The notes under the pieces: model-generated | Seen by the model: the letters and a program-made list of their open reading frames with translations, nothing else | What the model was told of the DNA's origin: nothing | Databases searched by the model: none | Made by a program: the position numbers and the translations under genes | Shown: positions 34,291-47,384 of the stretch, in pieces | Numbering within the stretch: position 1 is the stretch's first letter | Layout of the letters: the number at the start of each line of letters is the position of its first letter | From: Eucalyptus grandis | Lineage: Eukaryota; Streptophyta; Magnoliopsida; Myrtales; Myrtaceae | NCBI RefSeq assembly: GCF_016545825.1 | Contig: NC_052620.1 | Coordinates: forward strand, 7,130,001 to 7,194,000 | DNA length: 64,000 nt | Direction: 5' to 3'

Positions 34291-37200
34291 CTAGTGAAAA
34301 TTCTAACTTTGTTGGGAATTTTAACAGGTCACAGAATAATCTCTACTCCAACACACACAATCTGAGATGGCGCAATCATCCAAATTTTTCATGGAATAAT
34401 CAGAATGTGACAAGACCACCAAGATTCAAACAATCAGAAGAGACAAAGTCAAATTTGGAAGACATAGTCACCAAAGTTGCTGACACAACTCATGACTTCA
34501 TCAAAAGCACGGATGTGAGATTTCAAAACCAAGAGACTTCTATCAGAATCTGGAGATGCAAGTAGGTCGGTTAGCAAGCATGATGTCAGAGAGTCAACGG
34601 GGTTCTTTGCCGAGCAACACAGAGAAAAATCCAATTGAAAACATAAAAGCTATTACCCTAAGAAGTGGTAAACAAGTAGGAGAAGAAGAAATTTTCAGAG
34701 ACAATGAAGAGGTGATCAATAAACAATCAAAAGAAACAAGCAAGAGTAAACTTTTTCCAGATACTCCCAAGCCATATCTACCGCCAATTCCATTCCATCA
34801 ACGACTCTAGCAGCACAAAATAGATAAGCAATATTCTAAATTTCTTGATGTATTTAAAATATTGCACATTAACATTCATTTTGCAGATGCCTTAGCACAA
34901 ATGCCTAGTTATGCAAAAATTTTGAATGAGATTTTGGCAAACAAAAGGAAACGAAGGATTATGAAACTATAAAGTTAAACAAAGAGTGTTCAGCCATCCT
35001 ACAAAACAAATTGCCTCCGAAATTAAAAGATCTAGGGAGTTTTACTATTCATTGCACTATTTGAGATTCTTACTTTGAAAAAACATTATGTGATTAGGTG
35101 CCAATATTAATTTGATGCCTTATTCAATTTTCAAGAAATTAGGATTCGGTGAGGTAAAAGCAACCACAGTGTCACTTCAACTGGCTTATCGATCAATTAA
35201 ATATCCGAGAGGTATTGTGGAAGATGTTTTGGTAAAAGTTGACAAATTTATCTTTTTTGTAAATTTCATAGTTCTTGACATTGAGGAATATTTTGAGGTA
35301 CCACTTATCTTAAGTTGACCGTTTCTAGCAATAGGAAGAGCTCTTATTGATGTACAAGGGAAATTGATTCTTAAAGTTCAAGATAATCTTGTTTCATTTA
35401 ATGTTTTTAAAGCAATGAAATATCCATCTGATGATAATTCTTATTTTAGAGTTGAGACAGTTGACAAGTTGGTGAATGAAGTTTTTCAGGAAAATATTTT
35501 TAAAGATTCACTTGAAGCATGTATGATTCGATCAAGGAACAAAGATATTCAAAATTAGGAGATAAAGGAATACGCAAATTTCATGGAGGCAATTCCACCT
35601 TATTCAAGGCAAAAGGCAATTAAATTTGAGGAGTTTGGACAACACATTACAAAGCCTAAACCATCAATTGAAGAGCCTCCAATTCTTGAACTCAAACCCT
35701 TACTTTCTCATTTGAAATATGCTTATTTAGATGGAGTTTCTTCTTTACTGGTAATTATATCTTCTTCTTTGACAGATTTGATGGAGGAGAAATTGTTCAA
35801 AGTATTAAGAGAGCATAAATGTGCAATTAGATGATATCAAAGGAATTAGTCCTTCAATTTGCATGCACAAAATTTGATTGAGGAACAATATAAACCCACT
35901 ATCCAACCTCAAAGGCGTTTGAACTCGAAAATGCAAGAAGTAGTGAAAGCTAAGGTAATTAAGCTACTTGATGCAGATATTATCTATCCTATCTCTGATA
36001 GTTCTTGGGTAAGAAGTATATACAAGTTGTGCCAAAGAAAGGCAGTATGACTATTCAAAAAAAACGACAACAATGAATTGATTCCAACTAGAACAGTTAT
36101 TGAGTGGCGTGTATGTATGGATTACAGAAAATTGAATGATGCCACTAGAAAAGATCACTTTCCTTTACCATTTATTGATCAAATGTTAGAAAGACTTGCA
36201 GGACATGAGTTTTATTGCTTTCTTGATGGATAATCAAGGTATAATCAGATTCCTATTGCACCAGAAGATCAAGAGAAAATTACTTTCACTTGTCCCTATG
36301 GTACTTTTGCTTTTAGAAGAATGCCATTTGGTCTTTGTAATGCACCAGCCACTTTTCAAATATGCATTATGACTATTTTTTTTTATATGGTTGAAAAATA
36401 TATTGAGATTTTCATGGATGATTTTTCCGTTTTTTGCCTATCATTTGATTTTTGTTTAAATAATTTGGCTTTGGTCTTACAAAGATGTAAGGAGACTAAC
36501 CTTATTTTGAATTGGGAGAAGTGTCACTTTATGGTGCAGGAAGGAATAGTGCTTGGGCATAAAATTTCTCAAAGCGGAATAGAAGTTGATCGAGCCAAAG
36601 TGGAGGTCATTGCAAAATTGCCTCCGCCAACATTTGTGAAACTTGTCAGAGGATTTTTGGGACATGTAAGATTTTACAGGCAATTTATAAAAGATTTTTC
36701 AAAAATTGCTAAACTTCTTTCTAATCTTTTAGAAAAAGATGCTCCTTTTAATTTTTCTGTTGAATGCATGCAATCTTTTAACACTTTAAAGGAGAAGTTA
36801 ATATCAGCACCAATTATGGCAGCACCAAATTGGGATTTACCTTTTGAACTGATGTGTGATGCTATCGATTCTACAGTAGGAGCTGTTTTGGGACAAAGGA
36901 AGAATAAAATTTTTCAAACCATATACTATGCTAGTCCAACCTTGTTAGATGCAGAATTGAATTATTCAACAATAGAAAGGGAACTTTTGGCGGTAGTTTT
37001 TGCTTTTGATAAATTTCGTTCTTATTTAATTGACTTAAAAGTTATAGTTTATTCTGACCATTCTACTCTTAAGTATCTGCTAGAAAAGAAATAATCAAAA
37101 CCCAGGTTGATTAGGTGGATTCTATTGCTGCAAAATTTTGATTTGGAAATCAAAGATAAGAAGGGGACTGAAAATCTAATTGCAGACCACTTATCAAGGA

Positions 37201-38520
37201 TTCCAAATTCAAAGGAAGAGGTAAGGCCAATTTTGGAAGAGTTCCCTGATGAGAAAAAATTTTCTATCAAGTCCACAAAAATTCCTTGGTACACCGACTT
37301 TATAAATTATTTGATAAGTAATGTTCTTCCTCCTAAATTATCATATCAATAGAAGAAAAAAATTCTTTTCTAATGTTAAAAATTATTTTTGGGAATAATC
37401 TTTCTTGTTTAAAGTATGTGCAGACCAAGTCATAAGAAGATGTGTTCCAAACAAAGAGAAGGCAAACATTCTATATCATTGTCATGATGGAGTGGCAGGT
37501 GGCTATTTCGAAGCCACTAAAACTGCAGCTAAGATTTTACAATCTAGATTTTATTAGCCTACACTTTTTAAAGATGCATACTCCTATCTAGCTTCATGTG
37601 ATAAGTGTCAAAGAACTGGAAATATTTCAAGAAAAAATTAGATGCCTTTAAACAACATTATTGTGTGCGAATTATTTGATGTTTGGGGTATTGATTTCAT
37701 GGGACCCTTTACACCTTCTTATGGAAATTTATACGTTTTAGTGGCTGTGGAGTATGTGTCTAAGTGAATAGAAGCTGTAGCATTGCCAACAAATAATGCT
37801 AAGGTTGTGGTTAAATTTTTGAAGAAAAATATTTTACCCGATTTGGCACTCTTAAGGCAATCATAAGTAACAGGAGGACACATTTTTACAACAAACAATT
37901 TGAAGCACTTTTGAGTAAGCACGGAGTTACACATAAGATTGCAACCCCTTATCATTCTCAGACCGGTGGTCAAGTAGAGGTTTCAAATAGAGAAATCAAT
38001 AAAATTTTAGAAAAAATAGTGATTGCCTCTAGGAAAGATTGATCGATAAAACTTGATGATACACTTTGGGCCTATAAGACAACGTTCAAAACTCCAATTG
38101 GGATGTCTCCTTTTAGACTAGTGTTTGGAAAAGTTTGTCACTTACCAGTGGAATTAGAGCATAAAGAATATTGGGCATTGAAATTTTTGAATTTTGATAT
38201 GCAATCTGCAGGTGAAGAAAGATTATTACAACGGAATGAATTGGAGGAATTTCGCAATGAGACCTATGAAAATTCTAAGTTGTCCAAGGAACATACAAAA
38301 AGATGGCATGACAAGCACATATTCATAAGAGAGTTTAAAATTGGTCAAAAAGTCTTACTTTATAACTCTCGTCTTAAACTTTTTCCAGGAAAGTTGCGGT
38401 CTTGATGGTCTGGTCCTTTTACAGTTACACAGGTATTCCCATATGGAATAGTTGAAGTTGCGCATGACATTAAGGGCGCATTCAAAGTGAATGGTCAACG
38501 TTTAAAGCCCTACTTAGAAG
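34291..38520 (+). pseudogene. Athila-type pol remnant (protease, RT, RNase H, integrase)
   Basis: Protease: a D-L-G-A-N-I-N-L-M-P motif at about 35090-35120, broken by a one-base loss so that only the part from ANINLMP is in frame. RT at about 36050-36450 has CMDYRKLN, MPFGLCNAPATFQ and FMDDFSVF (catalytic DD kept), with a stop in FLDG. RNase H at 36800-37095 has CDAIDSTVGAVLGQ and a stop at the LLEKK end. Integrase: HHCC region about 37480-37640, core with GIDFMGPF near 37690, and C-terminal part 38103-38405 plus 38406-38520. There are at least ten stops or frameshifts in all, so it is non-functional. Confidence 0.88.
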
Positions 38521-40158
38521 GTGGTTATAATAAGCAAAAGACCACCATTAAACTTCATCCTCCATAATAGCGACATTTGAGATAATTTGGCTGAAAACTA
38601 TAAAGCAAGAACTTCTTGAGAGGCAGCCCAAGCATTTTAATTATGTTTTTATTTATTTATTTTTACGTTTATGTTTTGCAAAAAAAAAAAAAAAAAGATT
38701 AGATTTTCTCTATTTTATCCAAATTAATTTTTTTAGAGATCCCATTCAAGAGTTTAATCATCAAGATTATCTACAAACTTATCCTACAATCGGGGAGTTT
38801 TCTTCTTCCTATTCTATTTTCCCATTGAGGGCACTTTGCTTCATTCAAGTTTGGAGGGTGAGACAAATTTATTTTTAGGATAATTTTTTTTATCATGATT
38901 GTTTTCCCGGTTGTGAATTTTGACGATTCTTAGGAAAAATTTAAATTTTATTTAAACTTGCAATTGATGTGTGAGTTAATCTTAATTCGATTATGTTGAT
39001 CCACTTACTGAGCACTAAAATTCCTTAATTTTTTAATTGTATATAAATCTAGAGAACATTCATGTGAAGTATGTGATTTTCTTAAATTTCACCCAAATCT
39101 TAGAATTTGTTTGATTTTCTCTTGAGGCGAAATCCTAAACTAAATATAACTGAGAAAATGATTTAGGCAATTTTTGAATCAATTGAGCCTTTCAAGCTAA
39201 TCCTATTTATTTATCCCTAATCACCCCGTTGAACCTTAATTATTACCCATTTTTTCATTGGCACCCATATATATTTAGCCTAGCCATTATCAAATTATAT
39301 CCTTATCACATACCCTATGAACATGTTGATTTTCTTTTGGGATAAAAAATTATTTGAGCTTGATAGAAATTTGGGAGGAATGATGGAGTAAAAAGAAGCA
39401 AAAAAAAAAAAATTTGCAATGGTTGTTTGGGGTGTATTGTCAAAAAAAAAAAAGTTGCTTTTATGGTTCCCTATTCAACTTTCAATTGAGTGAGCCTTTT
39501 GGATACTCAATGGGTTGGAAATTTTCATGTTATATTATGAGGGAGTTTGGGAGAAACTCCACCATAAAGCAATTCAAAAAACAAAAGAGAGAAAGAAAAA
39601 AAAAAGAAAAAAAGAAAGAGAAAAAAGGAAAAAAAAAAGAAATGATGATATATTGTGACAAAAAAATTATCATGAAGGAGTGAAATTGGATAGTGACATT
39701 GGCTCTAATTAGATCCTAGAAATCAACGTGTTGATGGGTGATTTGAGCTTAAAATTATTGTTATCTCACATTTATCCCAGCTTTACATTACAAACCGAGA
39801 AAAGTCCTATTGATTTTTGGTTGGATAATTAGCTTACATTAGTGGAGAGAGAAATGAAAAACAAACCTATGAGATTTGGTCATAATTATTGAGAATTTTT
39901 AGAGGTTGCATGTCAATGTAAATTTATTTAGATTACATATAATCCGAAAAGATGAGACTCACACACACACTTAGATCACATAATTAGAATTGGTCTTAAC
40001 TTATAAATCAATTTCAATGTTTGGATGGAATTTGTGTTTTTCTTTAAATTGTGAATTTGAGCAATTATGGAAAGATGTCATGGAGGAAGTTATTAGCTTG
40101 AGTATGTGTTATGTCTTGATTTTGCTCGAGGAATAGCAAAATGTTAAGTTTGGGGCTT
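38521..40158 (+). other. Athila 3' non-coding stretch
   Basis: Many Athila elements have an envelope-like ORF or a long spacer here. I see no such ORF. 39414-39683 is open but is mostly lysine/glutamate low complexity from an A-rich tract. The polypurine tract is probably AAGTTTGGGGCTT just before 40159. Confidence 0.6.
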
Positions 40159-41323
40159 TGATAACTCTATAAAAATAGAGTTATTTTACCTATTTTAGGC
40201 AACAATTAATGCAATATCTATGAGAAAATATTTGGATTTCCTTTTGATTATTCGAATTTTCCTTGTTTATGCAGAATAATGAGATATGGAGAGTATAAAG
40301 AAAAGAATGGCAAATATCAGGAATTCAAATAAATAAAAATAGTGGAAGATAGATATCAAATCAGGAAATTCTTGATTTTGTTCCCTAATATTATCTACAA
40401 GCGTCGGGAGATAGATATCTAAGGATATATTTTTTGAAGAGGAGAACATGAAGAGCTAGAGAGAGAGAGTTAGGTTTTTGTTAAATCGTTTTTCATTTTT
40501 CTGAGAGTTTTTCAAGTATTTTGAAGAGAAGACCAAATTGATGATAGAATTCTTGTTCTTTGATTCAAGATGCTAAGTTTGATTTATATTTTTATTCCTT
40601 GTTCTACTATATTCTAATTTTCTTTTGTTAGGGCTACGATGTAGCCTAACCATGATAATGTAAATTTCATGATTTTTATGTTTTACAATTGATTTCATTC
40701 ATGTTAATTATATATTATTGTGTTTAATGCTTCTAAGTGACTAGCCACCACTTGAATGATCTGATGTGCATGTTTGAAACTGAAAAGTGATAATATGCAA
40801 TTGCTCATTATAATGTATAGCCATGAATTAAATGTGGATAGAGATATACCGCGTTATTTGTGTAGCTTTTGGTAATAAAGTGATCCAAAAGACTTATTAT
40901 AAACCGGGAATATTCATAGTTTTTAATACACTTATGTTTATTTTAATTCATATAGAAATATAGTGGATTAATAAGCTAAGTAGGTTGTTATACCTAGAGA
41001 TAGGATGGTAAATAGATTAAAAAATTCCGCTATCACGTGTTTGATATCATTCTTGTATTCACAACAATCTGAAATTCATATATAGTAGTTATGGTGAAAT
41101 TGGATGCTCTAACATATTTATTGATTGATTTATTGCATTTAGTCTACAAATTTCGTTTTTAATTTCTTTTTAATTATATTTTGATTTGTTAGATAAATTT
41201 TAGAATTAGTCTATTTTAGTATTTAATTGGTTTATTAATCATTGATCTCTGTGGGACGATACTTTTTCTCATCATTATATTACTTGTTTGACACGTTTAC
41301 TTGCGTTTAGAATTTTACGAACA
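40159..41323 (+). repeat. Athila element 3' LTR
   Basis: Near-identical in layout to 32047-33210. Starts TGATAACTC, ends ACGAACA and is followed by TSD ATGAT. It keeps both hairpins. Confidence 0.92.
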
Positions 41324-41811
41324 ATGATTTTTGTGCACGTTTTACTGGTCAAAACATAAAATAGGGCATACAGCATTTATGTAGCATTTATGTTAAAAAA
41401 TGAGCCAATGACTCATCTTGTTAACAAAAATTCGGACCAGCAATTTGGAATTTTTTTAACATTAGAAGCGGAATTCATAACTAGGCTCTACAAATTAAAA
41501 ATAAGGAAAAGTACCCTAAAAAAAGTTATAAATCTATTACATTTGTATCAATTTATTTCTAAACATTTCAATCAAACCAATTTAGTTATATACATTTTCA
41601 TGTTTTACCAATTGAATCCATCAACCACTTTAACATGGAAATTACTAACATGAATACTAGCCGTCTTACATGGCACAATCAACACTAATATGGATATTTT
41701 GTAAAAAATTATTTTTATTTTAAAAATAATAATTTTTATTAATTTATTCTTTTCTTTTTCATTTTCTTCCTTTTTCTTTTCTTTTCCTTTTTTTTTTTTT
41801 TCATTATGGCC
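41324..41811. mobile_element. Intergenic DNA with a partial non-autonomous element
   Basis: 41505-41811 starts 'ggaaaagtaccctaaaaaaagttataaatctattac' and carries 'tatcaatttatttctaaacattt' wording shared with the elements at 56165-56330 (inverted) and 61860-62412. The right end is lost where E2 begins. No gene. Confidence 0.4.
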
Positions 41812-42834
41812 ATCTCACAACCTTCGCACAAGTTCAACTACCTATGGTTTAGCCATGGATTACTAAGCCTACACTTTGCTCTAATTCTCCCAAGCGCACA
41901 CCAATTTGCAACTTGATTCAAGTTCTTAACATGTAAATCAATTTCAATTAGGAATTACAACTAATCTATTTTTTGTGAGTTAATTAAAAGACCAAGTAAA
42001 ATATGAGAGAATACTTTACTTTTATGAGTCAGAGATTCTAGACGCGGGAACTTGATTACACTAGATTTATCTAATGCCCATTCGGTACATTTTCTCTTTT
42101 ATTTTTTAAAAATATTTGTTAGACAACTTGAATTGATTTTAACCTAGCCACTAACATGCAAAGGATGATCATGCTTATGCGCAACTAATGAAATTAGCAC
42201 TCAATAACCAAAGTAAATAAATTAAATGATAGAAAAAAAAAGTCAAACACACCAAAGCAATCAATAATTTTTGAAGTTTTCTTTTATCTTAAAATAAAAA
42301 CATATATGCAATGCAAATAACTAGAGTCCTAATTATAACCTAATCCAATTAACATAACATTATCCTACATAACATGCAAATTTAATTAAATGAATTTAAA
42401 CATGCAATCACTAAATGAAATGCAAATAGATTATGACGTGGATGATGACATGGCATATATGTCGTGGCATTAATAACTTGGCACATATGAATGACGTGGC
42501 ATATGACATGGCAACATGATGTAGAATCTATTCATCTAATCCTATATGACACATGCATTATATTTTTGATATTTTTATTAAAATTCAAAATAAATTAAAT
42601 TTTAAAAAACCCTAAAATGAAGGTTATTTTATCCAAACCAGGAAATAATTTAGATTGAATCCTATTCCAACTAGGAAACCAATTCGAAATTTCTAAAATC
42701 TATCTAAATATGTAGTCTAATCTAAAACCTACCATAACCTATTAATGGATCTTATCTAGAATCTACTCTAATCCATTCTAAAATTTATTCTAATTTATAT
42801 GCAATCTTTTTTGTATTTTTTAGATAAGGAAAAC

Positions 42835-43038
42835 AACCACTAAGGTTTGCCCTCAATGGCCACCCTTCCTACATAAGAAGGGAAAAGTGGGGGGTTCGAA
42901 TCCTCGGCTTTTTAGAAGTTAGAATGGGACAATTTAACTTTAGATGTGAGATTCAACTCCCACGTCTTACAAGGAGGCATAACAAAAGTTTAGGAGTGAG
43001 AATTAGAGTATGAGTAGAATAAGACAGATAAAAAAAAA
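42835..43038 (+). mobile_element. tRNA-derived SINE inserted in E2
   Basis: About 204 bp ending in an A-rich tail (gataaaaaaaaa). Pol III promoter: A box TGCCCTCAATGG near 42848 and B box GGTTCGAATCC at 42893-42903. Flanks AGATAAGGAAAAC (42822-42834) and AGATAAGAAAAC (43039-43050) form a TSD with one base difference. Confidence 0.85.
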
Positions 43039-43540
43039 AGATAAGAAAACAAATTAAAAAGATAAGCACTCATTCATACAAGATAAGCTAAAAAAATAGC
43101 AATAAATATTAATTCGATCCAAATTTGGGAGAAAATAAAATCGACAACTTGATTTTAGGGCTTAAAGATCAAATGTACCAATTTTTCATGCAATGTGTTA
43201 ACACCTAAATTTTGGCGATCCGATCATTTATTTATTGCATATAAAATGATGGGTTAATTTTATCCCTGAAAAAAAATATTAATTGCATAGCATATAAATT
43301 TAGGTGCATTTGTTTTTAATTTACATTTTTTTGCATTGGACCGGTGGCAAATGGGTTGGAATTAGTGGTTCTGAACTTTAACTTGGTGGGCCGAACTAAG
43401 CCCATGAAGCGAGCAAATTAGCTCAAGGTCGTTTTTTTTAATGATTGAAGATTATCTCCTGAAAAATAGGAATTTGAAATTTTTTGGAGATATGATGAAT
43501 TTTTTGGATAGAGCAGATGTGAAAAGCAAATATTGCGTTC

Positions 43541-43564
43541 TTACCTTTTACCAAAAAAAAAAAA
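43541..43564 (+). mobile_element. Extremely short retroposon with 15-bp TSD
   Basis: The 15-bp repeat GCAAATATTGCGTTC (43526-43540 and 43565-43579) flanks 24 nt reading TTACCTTTTACC plus a run of A. E1 has the uninterrupted empty site at about 7404-7420. The tail matches the insert at 31997-32022 on the other strand (CTTTACC plus A). Confidence 0.75.
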
Positions 43565-43670
43565 GCAAATATTGCGTTCGACAAAACGAATATTGCATTT
43601 GGAAAAAGAATCTTCATGAATATCGATTTGGAAATATTAAAAAAAAAAAAAAAAAACTTAAGCGATAGCC

Positions 43671-43680
43671 TATAAATAGG
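43671..43680 (+). promoter_or_regulatory. TATA box of E2 LTR-like block
   Basis: TATAAATAGG followed by GTTAAAACACGTAGG, as in E1 at 7495. Confidence 0.6.
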
Positions 43681-46034
43681 TTAAAACACGTAGGATTTAA
43701 GGAGGCCACACATTAAATATACGGCCGCACAAATGGGGGTTTTTCTTTTCATCACTTCGTAGGGGTTTTATTTTCTCCAGTGGACTTATTTTTTATCACT
43801 TTGTAAGAGGGAGACCACACAGTGGAGATACACGACCGTGTGTTGGGTTGCATCTCAAGTTGCTGGCCTGGGCACCTTCATCAGAACATTCTTGATTGGC
43901 GCGCCTTCACTTTGCAAGAGAATCCAGAGAGAGGAGGGCATGAAGCATTGAGACGCCATTAGTGAGTGGAGGAATAAAAAATAAGGAATTAAAAGAGGGA
44001 CTGTGAGTGGTGATTTGTTGAGATTAATTCACGCAATTCTCACATCTCGGATGCCGCTTTTCCGACACCAACATCAACGAAGCCAATCCTCGCCCACTCT
44101 GCAACTTTCCGGTGTTTCATCCAGCAATTCCAGGCCGGTGAGCAACTTCCAGCAAAGCCCAAACACTGCTCAGCGAGACCCAGATTTCTCACTGAATCTA
44201 TCCGAATCCAGCGAGCACAGCACAACTTTCAATGTCCACAATCTTCAGCTATCTCAGCCAATTTTGCAACACCAGCCCGTCCCTTCTGACATGCGCATGC
44301 AGCTTGGCCGCACTTGATGACTTTTTTGCAGATTTTCCAGGCGTCCTTGATGTGCCCGAGACCTCCACCGATCCAGTTATTTTGTTTTCGTTTGAATTTT
44401 CATTAGTGCAGGTCTTCCTAGACCAAATCCACTCACCGCCCCGGCAATCCTAGCAAATCTCATAGCAATACTTGTCCCTCGGCACCTCTAGCAACAACCT
44501 CTCCTTGATCGAGCTACCACCATGCTGTCAAGGACACCACACCGCCGAGCACCTCCATACACCCTCGGTCACCTGTTGAGCAGATTCCATTCGGTTCAAA
44601 TTCGGTAACATTATTTGCGAAATCAGGTAATTATCTTATCTAAATTTGATTTGGATATTTTATTGCCTAAAATATGATTTTCAATATCTTACATGCATAT
44701 TTGAATTATGGACGTATTTCCGATTATGAATTATTGCCTAATTTGCAACCGCATGAATTTTTATTCCATCTATAAGGTTTTAGATTGAATAATTAATCAC
44801 GCAGGAATGAAATTGATATTTTGATATTTAAGGCTTAAGAGCAATTTATCGATTTTATTAGCAAAATAATCAAGTTTGGATTTCAATTCAAATATGGATA
44901 ACATTTTTGATAACCATGGATGATTTAGTGTTTATCTTTTAATTGTTCTGTTTATCCCAAAAATACAAAAAAAAAAAAAAAAAAATTACATTCGCATCCC
45001 ATGTAAGTTAGAACCAATTGCATGATAGGTTAGTTAGATTTTTTTTTTTTTTTAAATGCATGTATTTAGAATAGATAACATTTCATTTTAGTTTTCACTT
45101 TAGTTAGATTTTATTTTTAGTGATTTTAATTACGAATTTTCACGACAAAAAATACAAAAAAAAAAATCATGCGCATGTCATATAGAATTAGGTTCATGAA
45201 ATGCACACCATTTAGTGTTTGTTGCTAGGTCCATTTAGTTGAAAATTGCCTGTTATTAGAATTAGGTCATTAGGTTAATTTAGATTGCACATTTAATTAT
45301 TGCATTTCTTTAATTTCAAATTTCATGAAAAATACCAAAAAGAATTTTCATAGAATTAATTTTATTCTCTAGGATAGATTGCATACTTATTAAAAAAACA
45401 CAAAAACATCGCACTTGCATCATATAGTTTAGTTCATATTGCCATGTCATATTATTTCATGTTAGAGTAATAGCATGCATTGCATAAAGCATGATTTTCA
45501 TTAAATAAGTGAGAGCAAAATTAAGTGGTTGTGTATTAATTAAAAATCATATTTATGACTATTGATGTGAATTCTGATTTAACATTGCAAACGGTTTCGT
45601 TGCTATGAGGTAAGTCCTGCAATTTATTCATTGCTTTATTTGGATGTTAAATTGGTGGCTTGCACACCCGCATGGTCATCTTACATGTTAGGAAAATATG
45701 TTTAAAATCAATTCAAACTGCCTGCAAAACATTTTCTTCAAAATAAAAAAGAAAGGTACCTAAAGGGCGTTAGAGAAATTTAATGTAATCAAGTCCCTGT
45801 ATTCAAAATCTCTGGTTCGTAGAAGTAAAATAATTCTCCCATTATTTTATTTAAGTGTCTAATCGACCTATCGTAAACTGATTAGTGGCGACTCCTAATT
45901 GAAAAACATGTTACGTATGAGATATTTGAACCTAAATCGCGAATTTGTATGGTTTTGGGAGAGCCGAGTTAAGTTAGATTTAGTAGTCCATTAGCCTGAT
46001 TTTAGGTGGTACACCCGAAATTTCTGTCGCGACA

Positions 46035-46314
46035 CAATACATAATCAATATGCATGGCTTAGAGATTAAATTACCGATTATATGCACATTGCAAAGTAGG
46101 AAGATTATCCTAATTGGGATAAGCCTATCACTCAAAATATGCATGTTAAATTTTGATAAGCACGGATTAGCTAAAATTTTCAAATTGAATCGGTATCAGA
46201 TAATTACCTAAATTTGGATATATCGTTTCCAAATTGGACGACAGCTAGCAACAGTTCTCAATGGTGCCTCACGGTGCATGGACTAATGGATCATGGCTAG
46301 CTAGTGGTGGTGCT
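46035..46314 (-). mobile_element. Short stretch between E2 and the copia element
   Basis: It probably continues the older LTR-like sequence at 54329-55702 that the copia element interrupted. Read on the minus strand the two join as one GC-rich leader and then reach 'TTTAGGTAATTATCTGATACC', similar to wording after the leader of E2 (about 44630). Inference from position and composition. Confidence 0.35.
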
Positions 46315-46497
46315 TGTTGGAAGTTTGTTTATAAGACAAAGTGTGCTTTTTCTTATCCCACATGAGAAAGTTGGGAGAAGATCAGCTAATTAATAAGTGT
46401 AAGCCTTCTCTAGCGTGTTAAAAAAAAAGGTTGGGTGTGGGCTAGACCCCACAATATTTATATGCAGTTTAATTAGCACTAACCTCTTTATTTTTAT

Positions 46498-46684
46498 TTT
46501 TTTTATACTCAAGGAACCTCGTACAATCGGCAGCCAGCGAGTAAACCCTGTAGTGACTAGCGAGAGGACCCATCACCCTGACGTCACACTTAGGACACCA
46601 AGTGTTTCCACTGGGTTTCGAACCCCTTACCTTTAGGCAAGAATCAATGAAGCTCTTATCCAGTGGAGCCACCACGGTCGGTGA
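46498..46684 (-). mobile_element. tRNA-derived SINE inserted in the copia 5' LTR
   Basis: 187 bp on the minus strand. A box TGGCTCCACTGG and B box GGTTCGAAACC (about 46625-46613), ending TTGAGTATAAAAAAAA. Flanked by a perfect 18-bp TSD TAACCTCTTTATTTTTAT (46480-46497 and 46685-46702). The 3' LTR has the empty site, so the SINE arrived after the retrotransposon. Confidence 0.92.
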
Positions 46685-47047
46685 TAACCTCTTTATTTTT
46701 ATCCTCTTTTTTTTTCATACAGTTATCTTATTAACCTTTATTAGTTCAACGTTTTTTTTTATTAAGTATATTTGGAAATTATGAAAATTCGGAATTTAAT
46801 TTATTAAAAAATATTGTTTCTTATTATTTTTATTATTATGAATTTTTATATATGTGTCTTTCCATTACAACTTTTGAAAATTATATTCGTTCAATTTGCA
46901 ATCTTTCCCAAAGAGTTACGTTTGTTTATTTTGCAACTTCTTCCAAATAGAAACCTTTGTTGATTTTGCAACTTTTTTGAAGGGATACCTTTGTTTACTT
47001 TGCAACATTTCGCGAAAAATTATCTATGTTCTTCAAAACCGATTTTA

Positions 47048-47067
47048 TATATATATATATGTATGTA

Positions 47068-47103
<36 letters not shown>

Positions 47104-47114
47104 TGTATGTATGA
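47048..47114 (+). repeat. (TA)n(TGTA)n microsatellite in the 5' LTR
   Basis: TA units followed by about ten TGTA units, at the position occupied by (TG)n in the LTR at 2177-3066. Confidence 0.9.
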
Positions 47115-47384
47115 TGTAAACGAGTATGAAATAATTTTCAAGTCTTTTTTCCAAAACTACAACTCTCTTTTCAATTGTTTCCTAGAGAGACCCTAAAGAT
47201 ATACTAGAATTGATATTTAATATTCTAAATTGAGACTTGGTTGTATCTTGAAGGATATTTACTAGTTACCATTAGCAACATTGTTGGACAAATAAATCCT
47301 TAAATAAAGTGATATCACACCTTAAAGTACAACTTAATTACTATATTGACTCAAAGCCATATGGAGTAGGAGACAATCAAAGTC

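Larger units (their letters stand above)
32047..41323 (+). mobile_element. Athila-type Ty3/gypsy LTR retrotransposon, full length, inactivated
   Basis: 9.28 kb with two LTRs of about 1165 bp and a perfect 5-bp TSD ATGAT (32042-32046 and 41324-41328). The primer-binding site TGGCGCCGTTGCTGGGGA at 33217 is complementary, with one mismatch, to the 3' end of plant tRNA-Asp, as in Athila elements. The order is gag, protease, RT, RNase H, integrase, then a 1.6-kb non-coding stretch before the 3' LTR. Each coding part is interrupted by stops or frameshifts. The two LTRs differ at about 4 of the first 105 bases, so the insertion is not recent. Confidence 0.95.
41812..46034 (+). mobile_element. Element E2: second copy of the long-inverted-arm repeat
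   Basis: Left arm about 41812-42600 is the reverse complement of about 45240-46034, and both match the arms of E1. The LTR-like block begins TGTTAACACC at 43196 and ends CTGTCGCGACA at 46034. The pentamers outside that block, caatg and caata, look like a TSD with one change. Compared with E1 it lacks minisatellite array 2 but carries a SINE (42835-43038) and a tiny retroposon (43541-43564). No transposase, gag or pol is seen. Confidence 0.6.
46315..47362 (+). repeat. Copia 5' LTR, end deleted
   Basis: Aligns to the 3' LTR (53474-54328) but stops at GCCATAT (47356-47362), where the 3' LTR continues to TTATCCAACA. The usual primer-binding site is missing. Inflated by a SINE (187 bp plus TSD) and a TA/TGTA microsatellite at 47048-47114. 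Confidence 0.8.

Noticed and set aside
38521..40158. Envelope-like ORF of the Athila element
   Set aside because: No long frame or membrane segments are seen; the only ORF (39414-39683) is A-rich low complexity.
42893..42903. Possible tRNA gene (B box GGTTCGAATCC)
   Set aside because: No cloverleaf can be drawn; A tail and TSD show it is a SINE. The same applies to 46613-46625.
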